Assembly: GCA_034336665.1 (NCBI GenBank) | Contig: CM067576.1 | Location: 15,305,385 to 15,369,384, forward strand | Reading direction: 5' to 3' | Length of the DNA: 64,000 nucleotides | DNA from: Luscinia megarhynchos | Taxonomy: Eukaryota; Chordata; Aves; Passeriformes; Turdidae | In this document: positions 1 through 13,400 of the stretch, in pieces | Layout: each line of letters opens with the position of its first letter | Numbering within the stretch: position 1 is the first letter of the stretch | Made by a program: the position numbers and the translations under genes | Notes under the pieces: model-generated | The model's input: the letters and a program-made list of their open reading frames with translations, nothing else | What the model was told of the DNA's origin: nothing | The model's database searches: none

Positions 1-470
1 TACTGCCATCAGCTTGGAGAAGGGCAAAAATAAATAGGGACTCCTGATAATTTTAATTTTGCTTTGAAAATGGATTGACAGGAGGTTTTGGTATTTGATT
101 TGAAATGCATCTTAAAAATGTTTTTAATTATGATTAAGATAGCTGCTAAATTTAACAAGATACAATTAAATATCAGTTTATTAAGTTTGAATTTGTTACT
201 GATCAGCGGTTACACATGATGTATGTTTTTAATGTTCCTTAATACTGAATAAATGGTTTGGATAATCAGTTGGTATTTAATGCATTAATTTCTATCTCAA
301 AATGCAAAGAAAAACATGCAGTTCTGAGCTGTGCATTATATCTGTCCCACCTCTTCCAGATTTGATCCCTCACATTCGGTCATTTAAAGAAACTGCAGCA
401 ATTGTAGGACAAGGCTTCAGAAGCTCATTGAAATAGAGATTTATGTTATGGGGTTTAGTTGGTTGGTTTG

Positions 471-529
471 TTTTCTTTTTGGTTTTTTTTTCTTTTTTTC
501 TTTTTTTTTCTTTTTTTTTTTTTTTTTTT
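471..529 (+). repeat. Interrupted poly(T) tract
   Basis: T runs of 7-19 bases separated by single C or GG. There is no recognisable retroposon body next to it, so I cannot say whether it is the tail of a minus-strand insertion. Confidence 0.9.
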
Positions 530-2164
530 GAAGACTGCTCTATGACTTGGACGTGGCTGTGTTGCAAAGAGAGCAGTGGTCATTCAGAGACATTCATGGT
601 AGCTTTAAGTTTTGTCCCACCTTGGGCTCTGCTGAACAGGTTCCAGCTTAGCCTTAGCTATGGCACCTTCATTACTGCCACCTAATACTTCAAAATATTT
701 TTCATTGAAAGCACTGACGATAAGAACACATGTGGTGCCTTCAGGAAATCCAGTTTTAATTTAGAAGCTAGATTTACCAAATGTCTGTTTTGTTCTTCTG
801 TATTTTTAGAGCTTATTTCTTTTTTTAATCGGAATGCTTTGGAATACTCTTGCTTGGAGCACACAAGGTAATGTTTTCAATAATTAGTGCCTAACACACT
901 GGTTCTTCACAAGCTGCTGTTAGCTGTGTTACTTTCTTGGGGGTTCAGACCTTTTTTGGAAATGTACATTGTCTATGCACAGGGTTTTCAGGGAGTATTT
1001 GCTGTGATACAGCACTGATACCTTAAAGTCTGAATACTGGTGCAATTTAACTAATCAGTATGTTTAATTAAGTGCATTCAGATACCTTACTCTGAAGTCA
1101 CAGTGCCTACACAGCTCATGTTTGCATTAGGTGGGAGTTTGAGCTTTATGCTGTGCCTCATACCATAACAAGGATGAAATATGCATTACTATAAAGACAG
1201 GCAGTTGCAGATTTGTATTTGCAGAGCAACAGATATCACAAAACAGCATAAATAGATTGTTACATCCACAGAAATATCCTGCATACTTGGCTTTTCTATA
1301 TCTTCCCCAGCTCTCTTGCCACATCACCCCAGGTCCTCTAACTGACCTGTCTCAGTAATCAGGAGAAAAAAACTTGACCTCTTCTCATAAGAGACTGTTC
1401 AATGGTTGGTTAGACCTTGAACCTAAAGGATCTCATCAAATTGCTGTGTTACTTATAAGCCCTTCAGGAATTCTGGCCCACCAGATGCTTTGAATGCACA
1501 CACTGTAAGGTATCAGCTTTGGGATCCCTGTAGAGCAGAGCAGGGGGGAGGCTCTAGAGCCCCCTCCCAGGTGAGCTGCAGTCATGGTCAAAAGTGCCCA
1601 TGCCTTATGACTCCAATTGTCTTCACAGGATTTTGTTCCTTTTTACTTTTAACTACTCATTATTAAAGTCTCATTGAAGCTTTTAGTAGTTCATCAAAGA
1701 GACCTGAGTATTCAAGGGTCCAGATTTAATCCCCTGAGTAATAAAATAGTAAAAACAAGAACACATATGAAAATCAAATAAAATCTAAGAAATATGTTAC
1801 CTTACACTATTTTGACCATAAGAATTATCATATCATGTTCTTGACTAAGGGGCTTTGCTTTGGTTAACAAGTGTCTGAATGCTTATTTATTTTTTTTTCC
1901 CTGGATCCATTAGTCAATCCAATAAAAGGTCCATAAGTCCCTATAAACATCTCCTCATTTATATTCTTTATTTAAAGTTACATGAGAACTAGAACTACAG
2001 TTTCATTGTGGGTAGTAGATCTTTTATGGAAGTGCCAGTCATAGGAGAAATGTAGCCTTTATCAAGGAGATATGCAAATTTGGGTATTGGCTTGTGTGCT
2101 GAGTTTTGGTGTTTTGTTTGCATTTTTAAAACCTTCATTAAAAAAATAAATAACTAAAATAACC

Positions 2165-2197
2165 CACAACAACAACAAAAACAACAACAACAAACAC
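2165..2197 (+). repeat. (CAA)n short array
   Basis: About ten CAA units with one AAA interruption. Confidence 0.9.
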
Positions 2198-5100
2198 CCT
2201 TAAGATTTATTCCTCGATTTTGAATTGAAGTAACAACTTTAATTTTTGGTTCTTGTTCTGTTACTTGGGGTTTTTTTCACCGAGCTGCTTTTTAAATCAG
2301 TGGTATTTAATATTATTGATGTCTGAGAAGCTTAACATGGACTTTTCTGGCATGTCATTTAAAGAAGAATCCAAGATGAATGATTGTTTTAGGAACTGAG
2401 AGACTTGACTCTCACAAAGGAAACCAAAATGGCCTTTGATGTACTAGCACCAGTGCACGGGCTGGTGCTGTCCTTGAACTGCAGTGAAAGGAGTCAAAAA
2501 TAAACCCTGGAGGCAAAACTCAAACTCTGGTTTAAGCAGGAAGGCTCTATAATTGCTATGTAATGTAATCTATAGTTGGACAAAATCTTTTGCTTTCTTG
2601 GGCAGACTGCCCAGAGAAGAGATATCTCTCTAAAAGAACAGCAGGTGATATTTGGAGTATTGCCTTTCTCTTTTCCTATTGATCTTCTGTACACAATATG
2701 TCATTCTCAAGAACATAAATCCAAAACTTTAATGTAAAGACTCATACTTTCTTTGAGTCTTTATAAGCTCTTCAATAGCTGGAGCTAAAAATCCATGTAT
2801 TTCAAATTTTGAACGTGTTTGATCCTTTCTTTTAAGCTATACAAATAGCTAAAATTTAATATTTTCAGGAGAACCTCAGGTCACAGAAGTATGCTCTACA
2901 GTCTTTATTTCAGGGAGATCATCTAAGCTAATTCAGGCTTTGAGATGCATGGATTTTGCAGATTTCATTTTAGGGAATCCTGGAGGTGGGAAAATTATTG
3001 TAGCCCTTTAGGGAGTGATGGAAAAAGAGACCTTAAGGCCCTGCTGCACAAAGAATAAGTAACAGATAATCAGATGGGAGAGTTATGCCTCACCACTGCT
3101 AATAGAAATGTACTTCTCAGCTTTGTCTCCTTTAACCAATATTAGGGACTCCTGCAGTCTACAAACTTTGTGACGTAGTTGCATTTCCAAACCCAAGTTG
3201 CCCTGAATGCAAAATGTCCATCTGCCATTTTTGAATCTCATACAAATTCAATTTTATTATAAAATTATATATATTTTTGTTTCCTTCTCTTTCTGTTATG
3301 TTTCTCTTACAGCTGTAGTTAGGGAAATGAGTCAAAATCTGAACCATCAAAGAGCTGTTGGAAGGAGAGATGACAGATTAATTTGGCCTAGACAGGTAGA
3401 AAACATCTGTGAACAGTGGTGCAATTGTATTGCAAACCCTGCTGTGTTTTCCTCTTTTTAACCACACTGCCTAGGATGTTCCCACCAGATAATTAGATTA
3501 ACATCCCAACAATTTTTTCCCCATGTCTTTTGAAAAGGAAGCAGCATAGCATCCCACCAGACAGATTGGATTTGATTGCTATTCTTAGATGAGAGAGCAG
3601 CAAACCACAAGACAAGAAAGCTGGGAATTTTGCTGTAAAATTTAAATCAGGACTCCTGTCCTCTTTCTGAAATTATTTAACCTTGAGCTTATTTTTCTCT
3701 GAGAAAATTATCTCTGATGTCAGAATCACTCAAATAATCATTGATGTTGCTTAATCACAAGACTGAATTTGCTGGTTCATTAAATATGTCTTGCATATAT
3801 GATTTTATCTAAGCCTGTGAAGAGAAAAATAACTGCAGCTGAAGGAAAACAGCTTTTTATTGGGTTTGGTTTAGCTGTTCTTTAAATAGTGGGATTCTCC
3901 CTAAATCTGATGATAAGCAAAAGCAATTAATGAATTAGTGGGAACATTTTTGAAGTCTGTTTGCCTACAAGATTGGTGTACATTTCCAAAAGAGAGCATG
4001 AGGGGTCAGGTGTTTATCACTCCCTGTGTGTTTGACTGTGAGGCAGCACAATTAGAGCAGTGGATTTTATTTATAAAATACTATTCATTTGCCTGTTCAT
4101 TACTGTAGGTAAGGATTTCTAATACAGAGAAACACATATACAAATTTATAAGAAGCTTTTGAACACTCAGAAGGAAAGAGGTTTGAAGAAAAGAGTGCTT
4201 TGCAGCAAGGGCAGATTAAAAAGCCAAGCACTGGAACTGATCTCTGTACTTTTGTCTGAATCTTGATCTTTTTTGAAAGAGAGACAAAGAAAAAATGGTC
4301 ACTGCTACTGTTAGACTGGCAAAATAAAAAAAATTACCTCTTGCTTAACACATTTTCTGTTGTGTAGGGAGACAAGCTCATGCCTATAGTCTCTATGAAA
4401 TAGATTTGAAAAGACAGTCTTGGTAAAAACCTAGGCATTCTGCATATCAACAAACTGTATTATCTCTCCTTCAACTCTTTCCTAATATCATTTCTCCCAG
4501 GAGGAGACCTAAAAATATTTCATCTTTGCAGTTGTATGTGTTAGGTACAAATATTGCTTTTTCTTTCTTCCAGACAATAGTGAAATTTAAGCTGAGATTC
4601 ATGATGTCTGGGGAAACTTGGTGTCCTCAGACGTCTCAATGCCTGGAATAGAGAGAAGGGAAGAGTTTGGTAAAAGACTTAAATTTACATTTATTTTGTT
4701 TCTTACTGTGAAGTAATGAAACTGTAACATAAAATGTTTTTTCAGAGACAGTAATAAATTCTTATTGTTTTACTGCACATTGTGCTCTTACCAGAACATA
4801 TTCTTTTTATTCATCTACTTAGTGATCCTATATTTTGTATCTCATGGAAGAGTATTCTGCTGATTTTCTATGATTATAGATGGATTAGTTGTGAAGATTC
4901 AGATCATGATTCTTAGCCAGATCAAAGAGTTCTCCCTTCCTTTATAACTTAAAATAACTTAACTCTGAGCCCACTAGATCATTGCTGCAATCACATGACT
5001 AACAAAATCTAACACTGCCATCTAGTGTCCACGTGCTGGGATATTTCACTTTTTTAGCTCAGTGGAGCCTTTGAGTATCCCTTCTAACTGTGGAGTTGTC

Positions 5101-6146
5101 AAGTGAGAGAAACATTGCTTCTTTTTTTTCCAAAACTTTGCTTTTAGTCTTTTTGTTTTCCTTCCTATCTAATTTCATAATAGCATTAAGTGTTTTATAG
5201 TGATCTAAGAACCTCAGCTTTTGCAGTTTCTAAAGGATTGTGTTCAGTGTTGGAGTTAACTGGGGTAAGAATTACAGACAGTAAAGCTCTGTCCGTGCTC
5301 TTCCTCTGACTGTTCTGCTGGAAGCTGTTTGAAGAGTTGAGAGAATTGAGTTTCTTACCACAGAGTCTCATTCACCTAGGGGGAAAAAATTCCCGTGGAG
5401 AAGGTGTCCCTGCAGTTCTGTGACACAAATTATCTAAATTACCTTAATGAAATAAGAAGAAATTAAAACTATTCAAGAAAGCATTTTAAATCTCTGGGGA
5501 TTTGTTTAAAAAAAAATGTGTACAGGACACTTTTGAATACAAAAGAATATCAGGTCTCACAGGGGAAAGCCCAGTTTTTAGTAGTGCCCCCAACAACTTG
5601 CAGAAGAACTCATTGTCCATGGCTTTGAGCACTGAGGATGGCAGTGTAAGCAGGCTGAGTGTGCTCCCCTTCCTGCTTTAGGTGCTGGCAACATAAACAT
5701 ATATAATGACTGGTAGAAGTACCTCTTTAAGAGCTGCATTGATTTTAGATCTATTCACTCCTTAAGCAAAATGAACTGCTACACTGAAAGCTTCTTTCAA
5801 AATTGCAGCCTGATAGCCCCAAGCAGCCTGTCAGGCTGCATGTTTATTTACTGCTCCATTGCACCCCCATGATTGATTCTTTCTCACACTCCACTATTGA
5901 TTTTTCTGTCCTGTCTTTCTTCAACCACAAATATGAAGAAGTTCCTTGTAAGCCAAGTTGCCTTAAACACTGTTTCAAGAGCCTTTTCTTTAGGGTCTCT
6001 CTCCCCAGACAGACAGGAGCCTTCAGCTCAGCCTTCCTCCATTTGGGAACACCAGCACATCTCCAGCCATGGAAATTGTGGAGATCAGGCCCCAGCTGCC
6101 AGAGAGCTCCAGAGGAACTGCAGAACACCCCATCCCAGCCAAAATC

Positions 6147-6223
6147 TGTGATGTGATGTGATGTGATGTGATGTGATGTGATGTGATGTGATGTGATGTG
6201 ATGTGATGTGATGTGATGTGATG
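6147..6223 (+). repeat. Pentanucleotide array (ATGTG)n, about 15 copies
   Basis: After a partial unit, fourteen uninterrupted ATGTG units run from 6151 to 6220. The array is perfect. The two overlapping minus-strand frames reading as repeated histidine-isoleucine-threonine-serine are translations of this array. Confidence 0.97.
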
Positions 6224-9200
6224 ATGGGACCACATGTGATTGTGGTAATTTTATTCTAGAGCTTTATAGGGAAACATATTTTGCCTGTATTTTAGAAGAT
6301 TTCTTATTTCTGCCCTTTTCTCTTCACAAACACAGAATATCAACAGTTATCCACTGTGATCGCCTTTCCTGTAGTCAGGTGGCAGTTCTTTGTGTTCCAT
6401 ACAGTCTCAATCTTTGAAATTCAGTGTAAAAATTTAAAACTTTGGGAGATGAGGAATTAAGTCAGGTAGGGTTATTAATATGATTTTAGAGCTGAGCACT
6501 TCTTTGGTTAGGAGAAACTTTTCTTCTCTACAGTTTTGCAAACATTTATCAATTCTCCAATAAATCTTTTATATTTACTGCCTTGATTATTTATTGCTCA
6601 TGTTGTTTTTTTCTAGTTTATACTCCTGTCTAATGAGATTATACAAGATTAAAAAGATACTCAAATTTGCTGAGTTTTACTGAAAGCTTTTTTCACATGT
6701 ATGATGAAAGTTATTCTGGTTGGTTTTGGTTTATTTGTTGGTTTTTCTGTTCTTTTTTTTTTTTCCCCACTGTATGTTTCTGTTTCTCCTGATCAATGAA
6801 AACGAAAGAAACTTTTTTTAAATCAAGTATCATTTTGTATTTTTTCATTGCTGTAATATTTAATATTCAGTGGACATATGAGTGTTGCTTAATTGCAGTG
6901 TGTCCATAGTGCAGAAATATAGACAAATTAGTTTTGCAGATCTTCTATCCAAGGAAAATTATGCTTACTTAATATAAAAGCTAAATGTTGCATCTAACTG
7001 AATTGGAAGCAACTTCTTGCTGTTGATAAAGAGTATTCTGTCATTGTCTTCATTGTATACACTAGCAATATCCTGTCATTCCTCTGGACTAGAATTTACT
7101 TCACATGCCCATGCCTTATGAAGGGTTATTTTTTTTCTCAGTCCAACAGCAGGTAATGGCACTAGGAAGGTGAATTTATTCCTCCAGAAGTGAGGATCTT
7201 CTATTCACAATGTCAGGCAAGTTGATAAATCACTGTAAGCCATGGGCTCAGGCAGTGAGTGCAGGTACAGCTGCTCATCCATGCACAGATGTGACTGCCC
7301 TAGATTTTTACAGGACAGAAAGACACCCTGGGACACACAGGTTATGATTTTAGGTGGGAAAAGGGCACATGTAAAATGGTGAAATCTACCAGTGAGAATT
7401 TTCTATCAGAGGTGAGAGAAATATGGCAGGAAGGGAGGTTACATGTGGAAATGGGAAAGCTTCCTGTGGTTTCTCTTGTCCACTCCACATGGAGCTGACT
7501 GGCTCAGACCTTGCCCCACCCCACCACAGCTGAAAGGGAGTTTGATTCCAGAGGAGCTCATTTCCATGGAGACCAAGGAAACAGCTGACCAGCCCTGCAC
7601 GTATTCTGCCAGGCTCTCATCAATACAAAATCATTAAAATAGTGCTTTAAAGCCAGTGGGATGATTTCTGTAATGAGTATCCGTACAATAAACTGCAAGT
7701 GATGCTTTCAGGAGCTCTGTTGTGTAAGTGCTGTGCCTGGTTCAAGATCAGTCCGAATTTTGGTGCACTCAACTCACAATAAATAGCAGGTGAATTAGCC
7801 CTTCATCCCTTCAAACAGTTACAGATTCTTCTCCCCAAAAAAATTAGAATTTCAAATCATTATAAATAACATGGAGCAATCAAAAGCTGATATAGAAATG
7901 TATGCAGAGATAAAGCAGTTACTGTGTTCTGCAGGTTTAATGAAAAATGTCTGTTGCTTTTGTAGTCATGCTTTCATTTGATCTGTTGCTCAGGCTTTTT
8001 TGTGATGAGAAAATCTGAGCAGATTGATTCATAAAAAATTAATATTCTTTGGCCATTTTCTGTTATAAATATGTATTAAAAGTTAGAGTCATTTCTATTT
8101 AAAATCTTTTTCTGGAAAAAAAATTTATGTTGGAGTTACTAAGGTACTGCTTGTCTTAGGGAACTTGGGATTACCTATCATACAATCCAGAATTGTTTCT
8201 TTTTTTTTTGCTTGTCATACTTTCTGTCTCTCAAACAAACTTTCAATATGACAGTGAAATTAAGAGAACATTGTTTCCCTTTTTCTGAAATGGGAAAGAA
8301 CTACTAGAAAACTATATCAACATAGGTACAGGCATTCAAAATTATTAAGCATCTAGGAAGCAAATATTAGTCTCTTTTGAGGAATGAGCAGTTTCTGTGC
8401 ACCTGGCTATCTCTTAAAGAGAAGTCAGCTAAACATTTTTTTATTTTTTGAAGCTCATTAATGTATGCAGTCATGTAAAAATTATTACAGCTTTTCTAGG
8501 AATTGTTTCACCCCTTCACTATAGAAAAAAAACGAATATAGGTCAACACTGTATGTTAATAACACTGAATAACATTCCAGCACAGTAAAATTTTATCAGT
8601 TACCTGTTTCTGGAGGTGAGAAAAACTACTGCAAGTAAGTAAAATCTCAACCTTTTAAATAAAGTCTCAAGCACACTATTTTCTTTAGATAATCTGTTCA
8701 ATTTATATGTGTCTTTATAAGTTATTTTCACTGATTAGGTTCTTAACAATAACTTCTGATTTTTTTTTCTAATAGCTGTACTTGCAGGAGTCAGTCACAG
8801 TATTTATTTAGTAAAAGCTACTCTTTTCACTGAATTTACAATAAGGACATTTGCAGCTATAACACCTTAATTGCAAATATTTCTGTATAGTACATTACAC
8901 ACATTATCAAGTTAGTGCTTAAGAAAATCCTGCTCTCCTTACAGTAGTTTTGGTATATTTATTTTGAAGGTGGTAGTAGTTTTGACTCCTTTTTGGGTTA
9001 CTTTTATTTCTCTGTTAAGTAAAAAGTAGAAAACCTAGTTAGGTCACTCACAAACCCTTCTAATTTTTATTTGTTGACTTGTGTTAGAAATAACACTACA
9101 GCCTTTACATAAACATATTCTTTATAACAGCCATAATGTTCCACTGTGTTAGTACAGTTACCACAGCCCTGGTGCACTGGGAGAGTTTGCAAATTCCCAA

Positions 9201-9549
9201 CAATAATAATTGATCATTTGGGGGAATTTATTTTTTACTTGAAAACTCAGAGGTTGTGGTACTTGGCTTAAATAAATTTTGAGCTAAGCTGCTTTCATTT
9301 TCATCCATTTTCCACGTTACCATCCCTATCTGAGGTCCTTGATGTGGGCGCCATCTGGCTGCCTGCGAAGCATTTACTTTCCTGAGGAGGCTTCATCTCT
9401 TCCCTTCTGGAGTGCAGGACCAAGCCCCTTGTTTTGCTAGACCAGACTGGTTCATGTGTTTCTTCAGGATTCTTTTAAAACTTGAGACCATGGATTAGAA
9501 ATTAATAGACATTAATAAAGCAGATGTGAGATATTTCTATTTAACGTGA

Positions 9550-10050
9550 TGTTGGGGTTTGAGTGTTTTTTCTATTGCTGTGTCAATTTAAAGAATTTTT
9601 CCCATTATCATGCCAATGGAGCTGGCCGGGTTACACCCAGGGCCTTTGAGGACTCTGGACAAAAGGGGTAGGTGGGAGCTGGGCTGGCGGAGGGGCTCTC
9701 GTGCTTCTGGGGGGCACTCGTGTTCCTAGTGAGCTCAGAGGAGGATGCCCCATCTGGAGCCACGCAGCTGAAGGCAGGAGAGCCAGACCCTGTGCGATCA
9801 CCTGCCCTGCATCTGCCCCGCTGCAGCTCCTGCCTCTGCGGGCACAGCTGATCACCCAGACACAGCGGTGAGCGAGGAGCTGCCGCTGCAGCCGCTCTGC
9901 CCGAGACCGGTCGTGGCCGCTGCCGCCCCTCCCGCCTGCGCTCCTGCCCGCCTCTCTGCAGCTGTCGGTCTTTGTTCTGCCTGCAGCACTGGGACCGAGT
10001 GCAGAGAGAGTGCCCACAGCTAAAGAAAGGACTGGGACTGAGTTATCTGT
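9550..10050 (-). mobile_element. Truncated ERV LTR (3' ~500 bp), minus orientation, same family as 25566-26273
   Basis: The reverse complement matches 25777-26273 closely along about 500 bp, including a GC- and CpG-rich core and the terminus, which in plus orientation begins TGTTGGGGTTTGAG. Similarity stops at about 10050 (after GTTATCTGT), so the first ~210 bp of the LTR are missing or replaced. The 5 bp before the terminus are CGTGA, and I found no matching copy on the other side, as expected for a broken insertion. The long antisense open frame here is a by-product of the GC-rich core and is not a gene. Confidence 0.75.
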
Positions 10051-10440
10051 GTAGTGTCACTGCCCGAGGTGTCTCCTTAAACCCGACATCACCTCAGGAG
10101 GACATGCTGTGGTGTAAATCCTGATTTTTCCCAAAGCTGCCGATGAGAGATTGCAGGAGACAGTTTTTCAAAGGCTTCAAGGATAGTTTATTGTTTCTTG
10201 TTTCAGGAACTTTTTGCCCGGCTCACAGCGGTCTTCTCTGCCAGGGCACCCAGGATGGAATCTGCCTGGTGAAGGCAGGGCTTATCTTGTATATTCTAAA
10301 TTACGTACTACATGTTTATAACAATTTTCCAACACAATACAGTCTTGTTACATGGTCCAGCTCTGAGCCCATCCAATCTAAAAGTGCCAGCATGTCACCC
10401 AGCATGGATGACTCAGAGAAGAAAGAGGAAGAGGTATGAC
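10051..10440 (-). mobile_element. Possible ERV-derived segment attached to the truncated LTR
   Basis: Directly follows the point where LTR similarity ends. In minus orientation it has AATAAA at 10187-10192 (seen as TTTATT), a plausible polyadenylation signal, and moderate GC content unlike the surrounding AT-rich DNA. It could be a different U3/R segment, a second LTR or an internal retroviral remnant. No termini or target duplication were found. The 98-codon plus-strand frame at 10143-10439 has no recognised protein similarity. Confidence 0.35.
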
Positions 10441-13400
10441 TGATTTGAGCACTTTTCTTAAGGAGAAAGCAATGATGGAAGGATGCTTAATGCACAAATA
10501 ACAATAGGAATCAATTAGCTGGTTTAGTTACTGTGAGAATTGAAGGTAGAATGTTTATAAATGCTGTATGAGCTCTATGTTACTGTAATATCTGGCATAT
10601 AATCTGAGAAATGGTTCATATTTTAGTGAAAAATGATCACGTTCCAGGAACAGGAATAAAGATAATCTGTTGTTAAGGGTCTGGATTTCAGACTCTTGAG
10701 AAATCTGGAATACTTCTTATAATGTTATAAATACTTTTTTCACTGTAGCTTTATAGCCAGCTTCATGCCTTGTTTTTTTTGTTCAATGAAATTGTGTATT
10801 CCTTCAAGAAGGAACTTCTACACATTTTGATAAATCATGCATCTTGGCACAAGAAAGACCTGATTGTTTAAGGCAGTTTTTTGATGCCTTACAAAGAAAC
10901 AGCAGATGTTGTAATGACAACAACAGTCACTGTGTTATTGGATCTTGCATATGCATGGTCACTATTAGACTTAGCAAATCTGCAACTGAAGTGTCATCTG
11001 ATCACACAGATAAACTCAAAATCTTCTAGTTAGTAAATATAGAAGGTGCTTGTTCTGACCAATACAAATGTTGTTTAATTTATTAGGCATAAACTCAGTG
11101 GGTAAATTTGGAATAATCTAAATTAAAAGAAAACAAAAAATGGAAAAAGGATGCATTGCTGATAATGGCAAGCTGGGCTGGTTTTGGTATTTTTATCAGA
11201 GCTTTTGTTCCCCCCACTCCTATCCAGTTCAAACACAATTATGGTGATGTTATTTGAGGCCAATGATGATGGTTAAATATCTTTTCTCCCATAATAGCTG
11301 GAAGCCACCAGAAATCCCTGTAGTGGCTAATTATGAAATTATCTGTCTCTAAGGAAAATATCTTCTTAACTATGTGAGCTGGCTTATTCCCTGGAGGAAG
11401 AATGTTTTATATTTATCTTATAATTATACAAGGGAGCATAGAAAGTGCTGAAACAAATTCCTTTTTTAAAATAAGTGAATATTAGAAAATTATAAAATCC
11501 ATTTTCAGCTTTAGACATAAAATAACTAATGTGAAAAACAGACATAAGATGGAAAAAAGAGTCTCTTTTTTCTTTTTAATTTGAAGGGTGGATGTTAATT
11601 GAATATTTTTCTCTCTCATAAATGGTTAATAAGAGTGGATTTCATACTGACTGCTGGGTAGAATGGGTAAATCAAGTCTGGCATTGCACAGCCTCTCCTG
11701 TGCCTAGTCCCAGGCTTGCTGGGTCTAACTCACCACAGGCCTGCACCAGCAGAATAAAAACAATTTTCAGCTGATCTCAGCCATGACAGCATGAAAAAAA
11801 TGTCACAGATACATCTAGCTATAAAAATCTATTAAGTTTGTAGACAGTGATATAAGTTAATTGAGCATCACTGTCCCACAGAGACCATATAAAACATAAC
11901 CAGAGCTGAGTCAAGACCTTGTGTGGTTTTGAGTCTGTCAGCTTGCATAGCATCCCACACTCTGAGGATGGGCTGAAGTCAATAATTGGTCTAATTAATC
12001 ACCTACTAAAATTGTGCCATTGTAGCACAAGGGAGGTGTGTGCAGAAGCCAGTGTTGTGATTCTGAGAGGCTGTTGTTAACATGAACATAGAAAACATCA
12101 CTCACTGGTCAGCACTGGAGAATCCCAAGACAGGGTGAATGCTGTCCTGCCACCAAGTGAGATGCAGATGTTGAAAAGATTAAAACTTCCCAACTGATTT
12201 CATGCTTAGCTCAATGCTACTTTTGTTGTTTTTGTCCCCAATCGCCTCCTGTGTGATAATCCTAGGAATACAGTGAGAGCAGATCAGGGCTGACCACATC
12301 CAGGCCTTGGGCAAGAGCCAGGAGTTAATTCTGTCACAAAGACAAGGAAACCTGACTGATGAACAGCACTGCAGAACAGAAGATTCACAAGACTGGGACA
12401 GAGCCAGTCACAGAACTGCCTTGCACAAGTAAGTGAAAATGAAATACTATAGTCTAATGCTAATACTACCATTATAGTCTGATACTATTGTCTAATACTA
12501 TTTAGTCTAATACTATAGTCTATTAGTGACTGCAGACAGAATTTTTATGGTAGGATGCAGTGTTTAAAGCAATGGAATGCATATAAGAAAATCTGATTTG
12601 GAAAATAAAACAACACCCACTTAAATGTATACACAGCTTAGAACAGTGTTTAACTGTGATGATAACAATTGAGCTTATAATGAAAAGGGCCTCTTCACTA
12701 GTTTCAGCAAGTACAAAATCAAAATGTTGCTTTGCTTTGCAAAAATGTTAAGTTGGCACACATGAATTATTTAAGTAATTCTTGAAAGCCAAATGTCTGC
12801 AGAGGTACTGAGGTTGCATGTAAATTCAGAAACACAGGGATAGTGCTGGAGACACGTACAGTGCACTAGAGCATAAGAAATGCAAACTGAATTGCAGAGC
12901 ACACAAGCAGCATTAAAGAAATGTATTTTGGCTTCCAGCCAGTGAACCCAAACATGTTGTAAGCTATGCAGACTGCTTAGCAATTTGCATAATTATAAAC
13001 TCCCCTTGAAACAGTAAACATAACTGCAGAATTCAGTAATACAAAAAAAAAATCATTTATATGAATTGCTTATTTGACTTTTTAATTTTTCCAGGGTCTT
13101 TGAAAACACACAGGTTTTAGAACAGGATAGAGACTTCTATAGTAACAAGTAATCTGTATTACTTTATGGAGCATAAAGTACAAACTTTCTGTTTTAATAT
13201 AAAGTAGTGGTCTTGTTGACTTTTGAAGCTGTTGCTGGTAAAGTTTTATTTTACAATTTATATACATCCTTAAATTCCTCCAAAGAGTAATCCATTAAAG
13301 CACTGATTGCCAACATAGGAGGGGGTTCAGAAAAGATTAACTTTATTGTCTGTGGATGGCAGACAATATGATTACAATAGGGGACTCTTCTGTGGCTGGA

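Larger units (their letters stand above)
1..9549. other. No gene recognised; AT-rich non-coding DNA
   Basis: Holds only the poly(T) tract (471-529), the CAA array (2165-2197) and the ATGTG array (6147-6223). The longest frames (up to 129 codons near 5844-6233) run through the microsatellite or have no family motifs. No splice-flanked conserved coding block was recognised on either strand. Confidence 0.6.

Noticed and set aside
5844..6235. Two minus-strand frames rich in HHITS repeats
   Set aside because: They are translations of the ATGTG array plus flanking chance frame.
9631..10017. 128-codon minus frame and its look-alike at 25810-26193 (+)
   Set aside because: Both are the same GC-rich LTR core in two copies; the similarity reflects repeat homology, not a gene family, and the reading frames drift between copies.
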